From the NCBI GenBank assembly GCA_020637755.1, contig JACKJW010000005.1, forward strand, positions 62,001 to 126,000: a stretch of 64,000 nucleotides of DNA, in the 5' to 3' direction. The position numbers and the translations under genes were made by a program. Positions 42,567 to 50,094 of this stretch are shown piece by piece. The notes under the pieces are model-generated. The model was not told the origin of the DNA, ran no database searches, and was given only the letters and a program-made list of their open reading frames with translations. Position 1 is the first letter of the stretch, and every line of letters begins with the position of its first letter. This DNA is from Brucellaceae bacterium. Its GTDB lineage: Bacteria > Pseudomonadota > Alphaproteobacteria > Rhizobiales > Rhizobiaceae.

Positions 42567-44156
42567 TCAATTCGCGCGATACCGGCCAAAAAGACCTAGA
42601 ATGAGCGACATAAGGCCCAAAGCCAGTATGATGAACACTGTGTTCAGCGGTTGCACCCCTCCCTCCATTTCAGAATTTTCTAAATTTATGGCGATGTCAA
42701 CGGCTGCAACCGAATCCAGAGCGAGGGCGTCCAGCAGCCGGCCCCTCGAATCAATGGCTGCGCTGATGCCGTTGTTGGCAGCACGCAACATGGGAAGGCC
42801 GAGTTCGACCGCCCGCAATTGTGCGGCGCGCAGGTGCTGGTAGGGGCCGGGCGTATCCCCATACCAGGCGTCGTTGGTCAAGTTGACGACAAGGCCTGCG
42901 CCCCTGGCGCTTCGCGCAACCTCGCCGGGGAAGATCACCTCGTAGCAGATCAGCGGCAGGATTTTCGGAAGTCCGGGCAGTTCCAGGAGCTTGTGTGACG
43001 GCGCGGCCGAAAAGGACCCCGGGCCTGCCACAATGCTCTCGATGCCGAACAGACGGAATACGTGGGCAAAGGGCAAATATTCGCCGAAGGGCACCAGATG
43101 TACCTTGTCGGCGGCATCGGCGATCTCGCCCGCCCCGTTGATCGCGACAAGCGCATTGTAGAAGCGTGCATCGCCGGTCTTGACCTCGCCTTCCGAGCGG
43201 ACGGCACCGGTCAGCAGGATCTGGTTTTCATCGAGCACCTCGCCGATGGCGGTCAGCACCTCCGGGCGCTCGGTGATGAGCCAGGGTACGGCGGTTTCCG
43301 GCCAGATGATCAGCTGGGGAACCGGCTTGCCGGCCTCGGGCGCCTTGGCCGTCATGTCGAGGTAGGTGCGGAAAATCTCGCCGCGCCGGGCTGCATCCCA
43401 TTTTTCGGCCTGGTCGATGGAGGGCTGGACGAGGCGGACAACCACGGTCTGCGCCGGCGTTCCGGAAGGCGGCGCCTGCAAGGCCCACCAGCCGTAGCCG
43501 CCATGGGCGGCGGCGAGCAGCAGCGCCAGCAGTGCACCGGTCTTTCGCCAGTTGCGGCCTCCGGCCAGCGCCGGCAGCGCAAACAGGAACACGGCCAGCG
43601 CGCAGAGGCCAAAGAAGCCCGTCCACTTCACCGATTGCATCAGCAGCGGCACCGGCGCGGCCGCATACCCCACGGCATTCCAGGGAAAGCCGGTGAAGGC
43701 GACCGAGCGCAGCCATTCGGCAGCTCCGAAGGCTGCGGCGAGCGCGAGAATACGGCCAAGATCATCACGCCAGCCGATGCGGGCGAGCGCTGCAGCAAGG
43801 CCATAGAAGAGTGCAAGCACAGCGGGAAGGCCGACAATTGCGAAGGGCATCGCCCAGGCATGGGCCCCGGCCTCGACCAGCAGCGCCTGACCCACCCACC
43901 ACAGGCCCGCGACGAACCATCCGAAACCAAACCACCAGCCGGTCACGAAGGAAGGCCAGAGGCGGCGCAGGAATCCGCCGGTCCCGTCGCTCGCCGCGCC
44001 GTCCAGAAGCCAGACCAGAACCGGGAAGGAGACAAAACAGACGGCGGGAAAATCAAAGGGCGGAAGAGCGAGGACGCCAAGGGCACCGGCAAGGAATGCC
44101 AAGGCCATGCGGCGCCAGCCCCATAGAAGAATTATCCGTCCCGCGATGGATTCCAT
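42567..44156 (-). CDS. lnt: Apolipoprotein N-acyltransferase
   Basis: This 529-residue inner-membrane enzyme adds the third acyl chain to lipoproteins. Six or seven N-terminal membrane segments are followed by a nitrilase-like periplasmic domain with the Glu-Lys-Cys triad in LIIWPETAVPWLI, ADKVHLVPFGEYLPFAHV and PLICYEVIFPGEVARS, and a last membrane helix. The start at 44156 is chosen over a longer frame. In relatives corC precedes it; here an unrelated operon lies upstream and corC is 17 kb away on the other strand. Confidence 0.95.
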   Translation of the reverse strand: MESIAGRIILLWGWRRMALAFLAGALGVLALPPFDFPAVCFVSFPVLVWLLDGAASDGTGGFLRRLWPSFVTGWWFGFGWFVAGLWWVGQALLVEAGAHAWAMPFAIVGLPAVLALFYGLAAALARIGWRDDLGRILALAAAFGAAEWLRSVAFTGFPWNAVGYAAAPVPLLMQSVKWTGFFGLCALAVFLFALPALAGGRNWRKTGALLALLLAAAHGGYGWWALQAPPSGTPAQTVVVRLVQPSIDQAEKWDAARRGEIFRTYLDMTAKAPEAGKPVPQLIIWPETAVPWLITERPEVLTAIGEVLDENQILLTGAVRSEGEVKTGDARFYNALVAINGAGEIADAADKVHLVPFGEYLPFAHVFRLFGIESIVAGPGSFSAAPSHKLLELPGLPKILPLICYEVIFPGEVARSARGAGLVVNLTNDAWYGDTPGPYQHLRAAQLRAVELGLPMLRAANNGISAAIDSRGRLLDALALDSVAAVDIAINLENSEMEGGVQPLNTVFIILALGLMSLILGLFGRYRAN

Positions 44157-44262
44157 TCCGCCTGTCCCGCGCAGCGAATCATGGATGCAAGATGTATCAG
44201 GGCCACGCGCGCGCGCCAAATGGCAGTGGCGCCGTGGCGGGTGTCGACCCCGCGTGCCGCTC

Positions 44263-45270
44263 TCAGATCACAAGCTGCTCAGCCTCCAGCCGTGCCTTGC
44301 GGCCGGGAACCGCCGGCGCGACACCGCAGCGCAGGACATTGACGAGGCGGCGTTCCGGATCGACGGCAAACCGCTGCTGAATGGCGGCGGCGCTTTCAGG
44401 ATTGTCGGCAAGTGCCGCCATCGGCCAGGCAGCATAGCCGAGACGCGTGAGGTTGAGCCAGAAGCGGTAGAAGGCGCGGCCCGTGAGTACCGGACTTTCG
44501 GTCGGCGGGCGGTGAAACAGGGCAATGGCGCTTGCCGAGCGTGTCCGGGCGCTTTCGGCGGTCAGCGCCTTGCCGAGACCCAGCGCGTCCACCGTCTCGA
44601 ACAGCGACGTGCCAAGCAGGAGGCCTGCGGCCCTCGCCGTCAGCGCGCCCATGCGCATCGCCTCGCGGTTCATGCCGTCCGCCCAATAGTCCGGCGCCGA
44701 CGGATCAAGGCGCATCCAGCTGACCAGCTCGTCCCGGAAGGCGCGGTTGCGGAAGAACCCCATCGAGGTTTCGTCGTTGAGCCGGGCAAGCCAGGCCACG
44801 TCACTGCGCTGCTGCAGGACGGTCACGTCGGTGGTGCCGCGCGCCCATTCCGCCAGCAGGCGCTGCGCCTGCTCTGCGGCGGGCCGGAAGCGGTCCCGCC
44901 AGGTGAAGCGCTGGTCCGCAAAGCGTTCCAGATCATCCTCGAAGCCGGGGCCGGAGGGCGCGATCCGGGCCACCAGCCTGTGCCCGGCAATCGTTTGCGT
45001 GTCATGGGCTGCCCACAGGTCCTCCACATCGCAAGTGACGCCGCGGCGCCCCAGCGCCATGACCGTCCCTTCGGCCGCCGCACCGCAGGACAGGCCCGCA
45101 TCGCGCATAAGCGGATCGCCGGCCGCGAGGACGCGGGAGAGGTCGCAGGCCAGCAGGATCGCGCCGTCACTTGACAGGTGCCAGCGCGCCGGCTGCGTGT
45201 TGTGAACGGAGGGGGCGCGGTTGGCCTCCACGGCAATGTTGATCAGGGTGGCAGCATCCATGAAGTTCAT
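44263..45270 (-). CDS. FMN nitroreductase-like (Acg-type) protein, last gene of five-gene operon
   Basis: This 335-residue protein starts MNFMDAATLINIAVEANRAP. The stretch RAPSVHNTQPARWHL matches the 'APSxxNxQPW' FMN-binding motif of nitroreductases. A second conserved stretch, LGTSLFETVDALGLGKALT, and the C-terminal half fit the longer Acg-like branch, in which two nitroreductase-fold halves lie on one chain. Flavin reduction or dehydrogenation of a product of the operon is plausible. Its ATG overlaps the preceding stop by four bases. The substrate is unknown. Confidence 0.75.
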   Translation of the reverse strand: MNFMDAATLINIAVEANRAPSVHNTQPARWHLSSDGAILLACDLSRVLAAGDPLMRDAGLSCGAAAEGTVMALGRRGVTCDVEDLWAAHDTQTIAGHRLVARIAPSGPGFEDDLERFADQRFTWRDRFRPAAEQAQRLLAEWARGTTDVTVLQQRSDVAWLARLNDETSMGFFRNRAFRDELVSWMRLDPSAPDYWADGMNREAMRMGALTARAAGLLLGTSLFETVDALGLGKALTAESARTRSASAIALFHRPPTESPVLTGRAFYRFWLNLTRLGYAAWPMAALADNPESAAAIQQRFAVDPERRLVNVLRCGVAPAVPGRKARLEAEQLVI

Positions 45271-46376
45271 GCCAGTTCCTTTGAAAACAGATGGAGGCGA
45301 TGAAGCGGTTTGGCCCCGCCTTTTTCGGCCTGACGCAGGCTTGCCTTGTTCTCGTCGGCGATCCATGTCCCGCCAACCTGCTCGTATCCTGCCTTGCGCA
45401 TCTCGCGCAGGATATGGGACAGCATCAGCGGATTGACCCCCAAGCCCTGATAGTCCGGCAGCACGCCCTGGAAGATGACGACCGCGCGCTTCCGGTTCAG
45501 CCGGTATTTCAGATAGTGCCATGGCAGGGTCAGGCCCGGTTTCGAGCCGACGGCCTTCAGCAGCGGATTGAGATCGGGAATGGCGATCACCGCGCCCACC
45601 GCCCTGCCATCCTTCTGCATGACGGCAGATATGCGCTTGTCGAGGATCCACTTCATGTCCCTGGCCTGAAAATCGAACTCTTCCTTCGACACGGGCACGA
45701 ACATGGGATTGTCCGTGAAGGAGATGTTGAGGATGGTCCGGGCATCCTCCAGACGGCTGGCCAGCGTGGCCCGCGTCACCGGCGCGAAGGTGAAGCCGCC
45801 GGCCTGCAGCGCCTCCGTCTCGCGCGGGTCGGTCAGGCCCCTCGGGTCCATCGCGGAAATGTCGAGTTCGAAGGTCGTCATGGGGAAGGTGCGGCAGAAA
45901 CCGTTGGCCTCCAGCAGGGCCGGCAGATGCGGCGCACCCCATATCTGGTCGGTGTAGGGCGGATGGCCGAACCCTTCCGTCATGATGCCCGCCTGCTGCA
46001 TGGCGGTCAGGTTGAAATTGCCGGTGAGCGAGGCAAAACCGCGTGCATGCGCCCAACTCTCTGCCGCGCCGAGCAAGGCGCGGGCGGCCTCGCGGTCGTT
46101 GGCGCAATCGAAAAAGCCGAACCACGCCTTGTTCCAGCCATGACGCGCATTGGAAGCGCGGTGCACATGCGCCACGATGCGCCCAAGCGGCCGGCCATCG
46201 CGCATGGCGGTCCAGAAGGTGAAGTCGTCATCGGAGGCAAAGAGCGGGTTTTCGCCTGCACTCAGGAAGCGCTTCAGGTCCGCCATCATCGGCGATACAT
46301 AGGGGCTGTCCCGGCCATAGGCCTCGAAGGGTGCGGCAAAGAAGCCGGCGAGGTCGCGTTCGACGAGTTCGATCAT
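45267..46376 (-). CDS. GNAT-like acyltransferase of the five-gene operon
   Basis: This is a 369-residue protein. The C-terminal third (about residues 290-350) has VVIFQGVLPDYQGLGVNPLM and GGTWIADENKASLRQAEKGG, which match the acyl-CoA-binding loop and following strand of GNAT acyltransferases. The N-terminal half (KAWFGFFDCANDREAARALL, GFGHPPYTDQIWG) resembles uncharacterised GNAT-related proteins of ~370 residues. It overlaps both neighbours by four bases. Acylation of an amino acid or peptide is an inference. Confidence 0.65.
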   Translation of the reverse strand: MIELVERDLAGFFAAPFEAYGRDSPYVSPMMADLKRFLSAGENPLFASDDDFTFWTAMRDGRPLGRIVAHVHRASNARHGWNKAWFGFFDCANDREAARALLGAAESWAHARGFASLTGNFNLTAMQQAGIMTEGFGHPPYTDQIWGAPHLPALLEANGFCRTFPMTTFELDISAMDPRGLTDPRETEALQAGGFTFAPVTRATLASRLEDARTILNISFTDNPMFVPVSKEEFDFQARDMKWILDKRISAVMQKDGRAVGAVIAIPDLNPLLKAVGSKPGLTLPWHYLKYRLNRKRAVVIFQGVLPDYQGLGVNPLMLSHILREMRKAGYEQVGGTWIADENKASLRQAEKGGAKPLHRLHLFSKELA

Positions 46377-47578
46377 GCGCGGGCCTCCTGCCGCGAGATG
46401 AGGAGCGCCATGCGCTGCATGGCCAGCAATTCACTTTCGGCGCCGGGCGAGGCGGACAGCGAGGGCATGTTCAAGGCGACCAGGGTGAAGGGCTGCTCTG
46501 CGGCAAGCAGCACGTGGGTGGCGTCATACTTTTCAAACAGCCAGGCCAGCTGTTCCTTCTCGCCATCCCCGAGGCGGCTTCGCGCCGTCACATCATCCCG
46601 GCTGCAAACCGGGCGCACGGCAAACAGCCGGGCGAGCACGGAGCCGTCGAAATCAGCAAGGTCGGGCGTATCCAGGATCAATGCGCCCTCCACCAGAACG
46701 TGGTCCTGCAGGCCACGCAAGAAGGTTTTCGTATCGCCAATCGGACCTTCGGCCAGATGCCGGATCAGGCTGTCGCGGCGCTCTTCCACACGGAGCGTCT
46801 GCGCATCATTGTAGATGGCGGCGAGCAGTGCTGCGGCGAGCGCAAGCGCCATGGCCTGCACCGTGTGGGCGAGGTCCAGGTTCCCGATCAGGGCAATGGC
46901 AAGACCGGCACCTACGGCAGAAAGCGACAGCACGGCAAAGGAACGCAGCGTGTCGGCATGGCTCATCTGGGTCCGGCCAAGCCCGACCGACAGCCAGCAC
47001 ATGGAGAGGATGGCGATTCCACCAAGCCGCACTGGAAGTGCGATCTGGTCCAGCCGGTAGTCGGTCGCCATGGCCGGGATGATGAGCAGGAGGGAGAGCG
47101 CAATGCGCTCCACCATGCGGTTTTCGGCACTGGACAGCGCGGCGCGGTCACGCGTGACCACCAGCCAGCCGACCCCGAGAAAGACAGCCAGCTGGTAGGA
47201 AAAGAGCGACCAGGAGAGCCATGGCTCTGCCAGCCAGCCGGGCAGGAAGGCGAGCAGCGTGAAAAGCACGGAACCGGCGGCCCCCGCCCATTTGAAAAGG
47301 CGCGGCGCGTGACGGCGCAAAAGGCCTTCGGTCAGCAGCAGGACACCGAGCGGAATGAGGCCCGCGCCGACCAGCGTCAGCGTGTCGAAAAAGCCGATGC
47401 CGGTCGTCCAGAACAGCACCCGGCCTGCCAGCAAGAGCGCCACCATGGACAGGCCGAAGAGAAAACGGCGGTTCAGCGGATCGAACGCGCCGTGACGGCG
47501 GATCGTGCCCATCAGCAAGAACACGCCGGCGAGGGCTGCCGCGGAAACCAGCGTGTCGGCAATCTCGTGGGCGGTCAT
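46373..47578 (-). CDS. Polytopic membrane protein with cytosolic C-terminal domain (unknown function)
   Basis: This 401-residue protein has eight or nine hydrophobic segments between about residues 5 and 255 (for example RFLFGLSMVALLLAGRVLFW and LRSFAVLSLSAVGAGLAIAL), then ~145 soluble residues (MVERIALS lies in the membrane part; EERRDSLIRHLAEGPIGDTK opens the soluble part). The layout resembles a membrane sensor or transporter with a regulatory domain, but I see no kinase, cyclase or ATPase motif. It is the middle gene of the operon and is translationally coupled on both sides. Confidence 0.7.
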   Translation of the reverse strand: MTAHEIADTLVSAAALAGVFLLMGTIRRHGAFDPLNRRFLFGLSMVALLLAGRVLFWTTGIGFFDTLTLVGAGLIPLGVLLLTEGLLRRHAPRLFKWAGAAGSVLFTLLAFLPGWLAEPWLSWSLFSYQLAVFLGVGWLVVTRDRAALSSAENRMVERIALSLLLIIPAMATDYRLDQIALPVRLGGIAILSMCWLSVGLGRTQMSHADTLRSFAVLSLSAVGAGLAIALIGNLDLAHTVQAMALALAAALLAAIYNDAQTLRVEERRDSLIRHLAEGPIGDTKTFLRGLQDHVLVEGALILDTPDLADFDGSVLARLFAVRPVCSRDDVTARSRLGDGEKEQLAWLFEKYDATHVLLAAEQPFTLVALNMPSLSASPGAESELLAMQRMALLISRQEARA

Positions 47579-48456
47579 GCGGTTCCGCCCGTCAATTTTT
47601 TCAGGAAGCGGCGCACGACCGGACGTAGCAGGGCGGCGAGCAGCGGGTTGAGCGGGCGCTCTACCCTTCCCTTGTAGGGGTTGAGGAACCAGCCCCGATG
47701 GTCCGCCCCATGGGGCTTGCCGAGACAGGCGGCAATCGCCTCGTAGCCCATCAGCATGCCGGTGGTGATGACCATCGGCGCAAAGGACATGCGCGAGCGT
47801 TTGCCTGCCGCCACCTCTCCGGCCAGTTCCAGATCGACATGGTGACGCGAGGAGGAATGCAGCACGACATGTTCGGCCTCGCGCAGGAAGGCTTCGGCCC
47901 GCTGGTCCGGCGTCAGCGCGTTCCAGTCCGTGCCGATGGTCGGATAGCCGAGGCGCTCCTCCGGCATCGGGTCCCCGGCCTTCGTCACATAGATGGAAGG
48001 CAGCGGCGAGGCATAGGCATCGATCACGGTCTTTCCGAGCTTGCGGGCCGTCCGGTAGAGCAGGAGCGAAGCGCCGAGATCGTCGGTGCCGTTGATGGTG
48101 ATCGCACTTGAACCCACCAGTCTTTCGACATGCTCCGGCCAGTCACCGTGCAGCACCTCGATCGCCATCTCCGGGTTGATGGTCAGGCAGATGTCACGGG
48201 TCGCCTCCGCCTTGTGGCGCCCGACGGTATCGGTGAAGCAGAAGACCTGACGGTTGAGATTTGACACTTCAAACTCGTCAAGGTCGGCGAGGATGAGGCG
48301 GCCGACGCCGGCACGCGCCAGCGCAAGGATCGCCGATCCGCCCATGCCGCCGGTGCCGCAGACGAAGACGGTCGAGGCCTTCAGACGCGCCTGCTCGTCT
48401 GCCGTCACGAAACCAGCGTTGCGGGTGGTCATCTCGGCATAGGTAAAGGATGTCAT
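47575..48456 (-). CDS. ThiF/E1-like adenylyltransferase of the five-gene operon
   Basis: This 293-residue protein has the E1-like nucleotide-binding core: TVFVCGTGGMGGSAILALAR, then LILADLDEFEVSNLNRQVFC with the conserved Asp and Asn-Arg, and a metal-site-like INGTDDLGASLLLYRTARKL. It lacks the two CxxC zinc pairs of MoeB and ThiF, and I see no cysteine in the place of the thioester cysteine. It may therefore adenylate a carboxylate without sulfur or ubiquitin-like transfer. It is second in the operon, after an acyltransferase-like gene. It is distinct from the moeB homologue at 16090. Confidence 0.8.
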   Translation of the reverse strand: MTSFTYAEMTTRNAGFVTADEQARLKASTVFVCGTGGMGGSAILALARAGVGRLILADLDEFEVSNLNRQVFCFTDTVGRHKAEATRDICLTINPEMAIEVLHGDWPEHVERLVGSSAITINGTDDLGASLLLYRTARKLGKTVIDAYASPLPSIYVTKAGDPMPEERLGYPTIGTDWNALTPDQRAEAFLREAEHVVLHSSSRHHVDLELAGEVAAGKRSRMSFAPMVITTGMLMGYEAIAACLGKPHGADHRGWFLNPYKGRVERPLNPLLAALLRPVVRRFLKKLTGGTA

Positions 48457-49403
48457 GATTTCCACGGCCTCAGGATCGACCATTGGCGCCGCGTGTCGGA
48501 CCAGTGGATCAGCGGAAGGGCAAGACGCTGGAGCACGACGAGGCCACCGGCCAGCGCAAGGCCTGCCAGCGAGCCGCGCGGCACGGCGCCGGTGAGGTAG
48601 GCGCGCGCGGCGGCGAGGTCCATCTGGCCGAGCTGGAGCACATCGTCGCCGCGGCCATAGTCCAGCTCGCGGGCGCAAAAATCGTTGTATTCCGCCTGCC
48701 GGTGTTTTGGCGCTTCCTCGAAGGTCTTCTTGAGGTCGTCCGATCCGCCCGTATAGGCATTGGTGATGACGAAGCGGCTCTCGTCAAACCCGGCATCCTC
48801 GCCCACACCGAAGACATGACGGTGGCGCGCCATGATCTGGCGGGCGAGCAGCACATGGCGCAGCGTGCGTTTCGCCCCGTCATGCGGGCCGGGATAGACG
48901 CCGGAAAAGGTTTCCGAGACCATGCCGACGACGGCAGGAACCTGCGTGACATTCGATACCCAGAGCGGGCGCAGCTGGTTGCGGACAAACAGCAGGATGC
49001 AGGTGAGACCGTAGAGGATCCAGGACAGGCCCTGGCTGCGCTCGTCGGGGTCCACCATGACGAGGCCCAGATGCAGCACTTCCTGCCGCTTGCCGCCAAG
49101 GTCGAGGTCCATCAGGGCGAGCGCGTTGAAGGCGACGGGCTTGCCGGTATCGCGGCGTGCCACGACCGTGATGACGGAATGTTTCATGCGTTCCGCATCG
49201 CCGGAAAAGACGCCATAGGTCAGTTCACCGGCCTTCAGGGTGCGCGAGGCGATCGAGCGCAGGTCTGCCGACAGCGCCTGCAACGCCTGCGCCTCCATCC
49301 AGCAGCCGGGCCGCTCGACAATGCGCGTGACATAGCCGCCACCAGTGTTCATGCGAATGTCGAAATGCTGTGCGCCCAAGCCGCGCAACCCCGCACCGAT
49401 CAT
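48453..49403 (-). CDS. Acyltransferase-like (GNAT/N-acyl synthase type) protein, first gene of five-gene operon
   Basis: This 316-residue protein starts at ATG 49403 with AGGGG nine bases upstream. The middle part (LHLGLVMVDPDERSQGLSWI, LYGLTCILLFVRNQLRPLWV) looks like the GNAT acyl-CoA loop followed by its helix. The C-terminal segment (LAGLALAGGLVVLQRLALPL) could anchor it in the membrane. I cannot assign a named family with certainty; N-acyl amino-acid synthase-like proteins are one option. It opens the operon that continues with the ThiF-like gene. Confidence 0.6.
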   Translation of the reverse strand: MIGAGLRGLGAQHFDIRMNTGGGYVTRIVERPGCWMEAQALQALSADLRSIASRTLKAGELTYGVFSGDAERMKHSVITVVARRDTGKPVAFNALALMDLDLGGKRQEVLHLGLVMVDPDERSQGLSWILYGLTCILLFVRNQLRPLWVSNVTQVPAVVGMVSETFSGVYPGPHDGAKRTLRHVLLARQIMARHRHVFGVGEDAGFDESRFVITNAYTGGSDDLKKTFEEAPKHRQAEYNDFCARELDYGRGDDVLQLGQMDLAAARAYLTGAVPRGSLAGLALAGGLVVLQRLALPLIHWSDTRRQWSILRPWKS

Positions 49404-49491
49404 CAAAGCGTCCCCTGTTCAGGAGGCGCATATTAGCCGAAAGGATTGAAGACCGGGTAAACCGGGGCTGGGGAAGCGGTCATATCCGGGA

Positions 49492-49980
49492 TCAGGCCGG
49501 GATGGTGTTGACGGCACACAGGGCAGGCCGGGACGCCTTGCGTTGCGGGCGCATGTTCAGCAATGCGTCGAGGTTTGCGTTGCCATCAACCAGATCGGAC
49601 AGCGTCAGTTCGTCGAGCGAATGGTAGAAGGCTTCCACCGCCTTGTAGAGGGCGGGCCGCAGCCAGCAGCAATCGGTCAACGGGCAATGGTTTTCCTCGC
49701 GGGTGAAGCACTCGGCAAAGGGCAGGTCGCTCTCGAAGGTGCGGAACACGTCTCCGACATTGATCTTGCCGGGTTCGCGGGCCAGTTTCAGGCCGCCATT
49801 GCGGCCGCGCATGGCGTCGATGAATCCGCGCTGGCCGAGCAGCCGGATCACCTGTGCCAAGTGGTTTTCGGATGCATTGCAATAGGCCGCGATCTCGCTT
49901 TTGCGCACATTGCGCGGGCCGTTGATCGCGCAGAACATCAAGGTTCGCATGGCGAGATTGGTCCGGGTTGTCAGGCGCAT
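49492..49980 (-). CDS. Rrf2-family regulator (NsrR/IscR-like)
   Basis: This 162-residue DNA-binding protein has a winged helix at the N-terminus (LAMRTLMFCAINGPRNVRKS, ASENHLAQVIRLLGQRGFID) and three or four cysteines in ECFTREENHCPLTDCCWL, the Fe-S ligand region of Rrf2 regulators. The spacing resembles NO-sensing NsrR. GRNGGLKLAREPGKINVGDV is the typical wing. The start at 49980 is the first ATG. It is divergent from the hydantoinase-like gene, which may be a target. Confidence 0.88.
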   Translation of the reverse strand: MRLTTRTNLAMRTLMFCAINGPRNVRKSEIAAYCNASENHLAQVIRLLGQRGFIDAMRGRNGGLKLAREPGKINVGDVFRTFESDLPFAECFTREENHCPLTDCCWLRPALYKAVEAFYHSLDELTLSDLVDGNANLDALLNMRPQRKASRPALCAVNTIPA

Positions 49981-50042
49981 GGCGCAAATCCGCAAATGGT
50001 TTATTCCAGATTGATCTTTATTCGCCTTCCTGACATGCGTCC

Positions 50043-50056
50043 TTGATCGAGATCAT
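50043..50056. promoter_or_regulatory. FNR/FnrL-type box
   Basis: TTGAT-CGAG-ATCAT matches the FNR consensus TTGAT-N4-ATCAA except for the last base. It lies about 40 bases upstream of the hydantoinase-like gene and in the divergent region with the Rrf2 gene. This suggests oxygen-dependent control of one or both. Confidence 0.5.
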
Positions 50057-50094
50057 GTGACCCGCTGCAAGCCGGAAAGCCGCAAAAACCAGAG

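Noticed and set aside
45291..47677. Two long plus-strand frames opposite the five-gene operon
   Set aside because: No domains; the minus-strand genes have motifs, ATGA overlaps and sensible starts.
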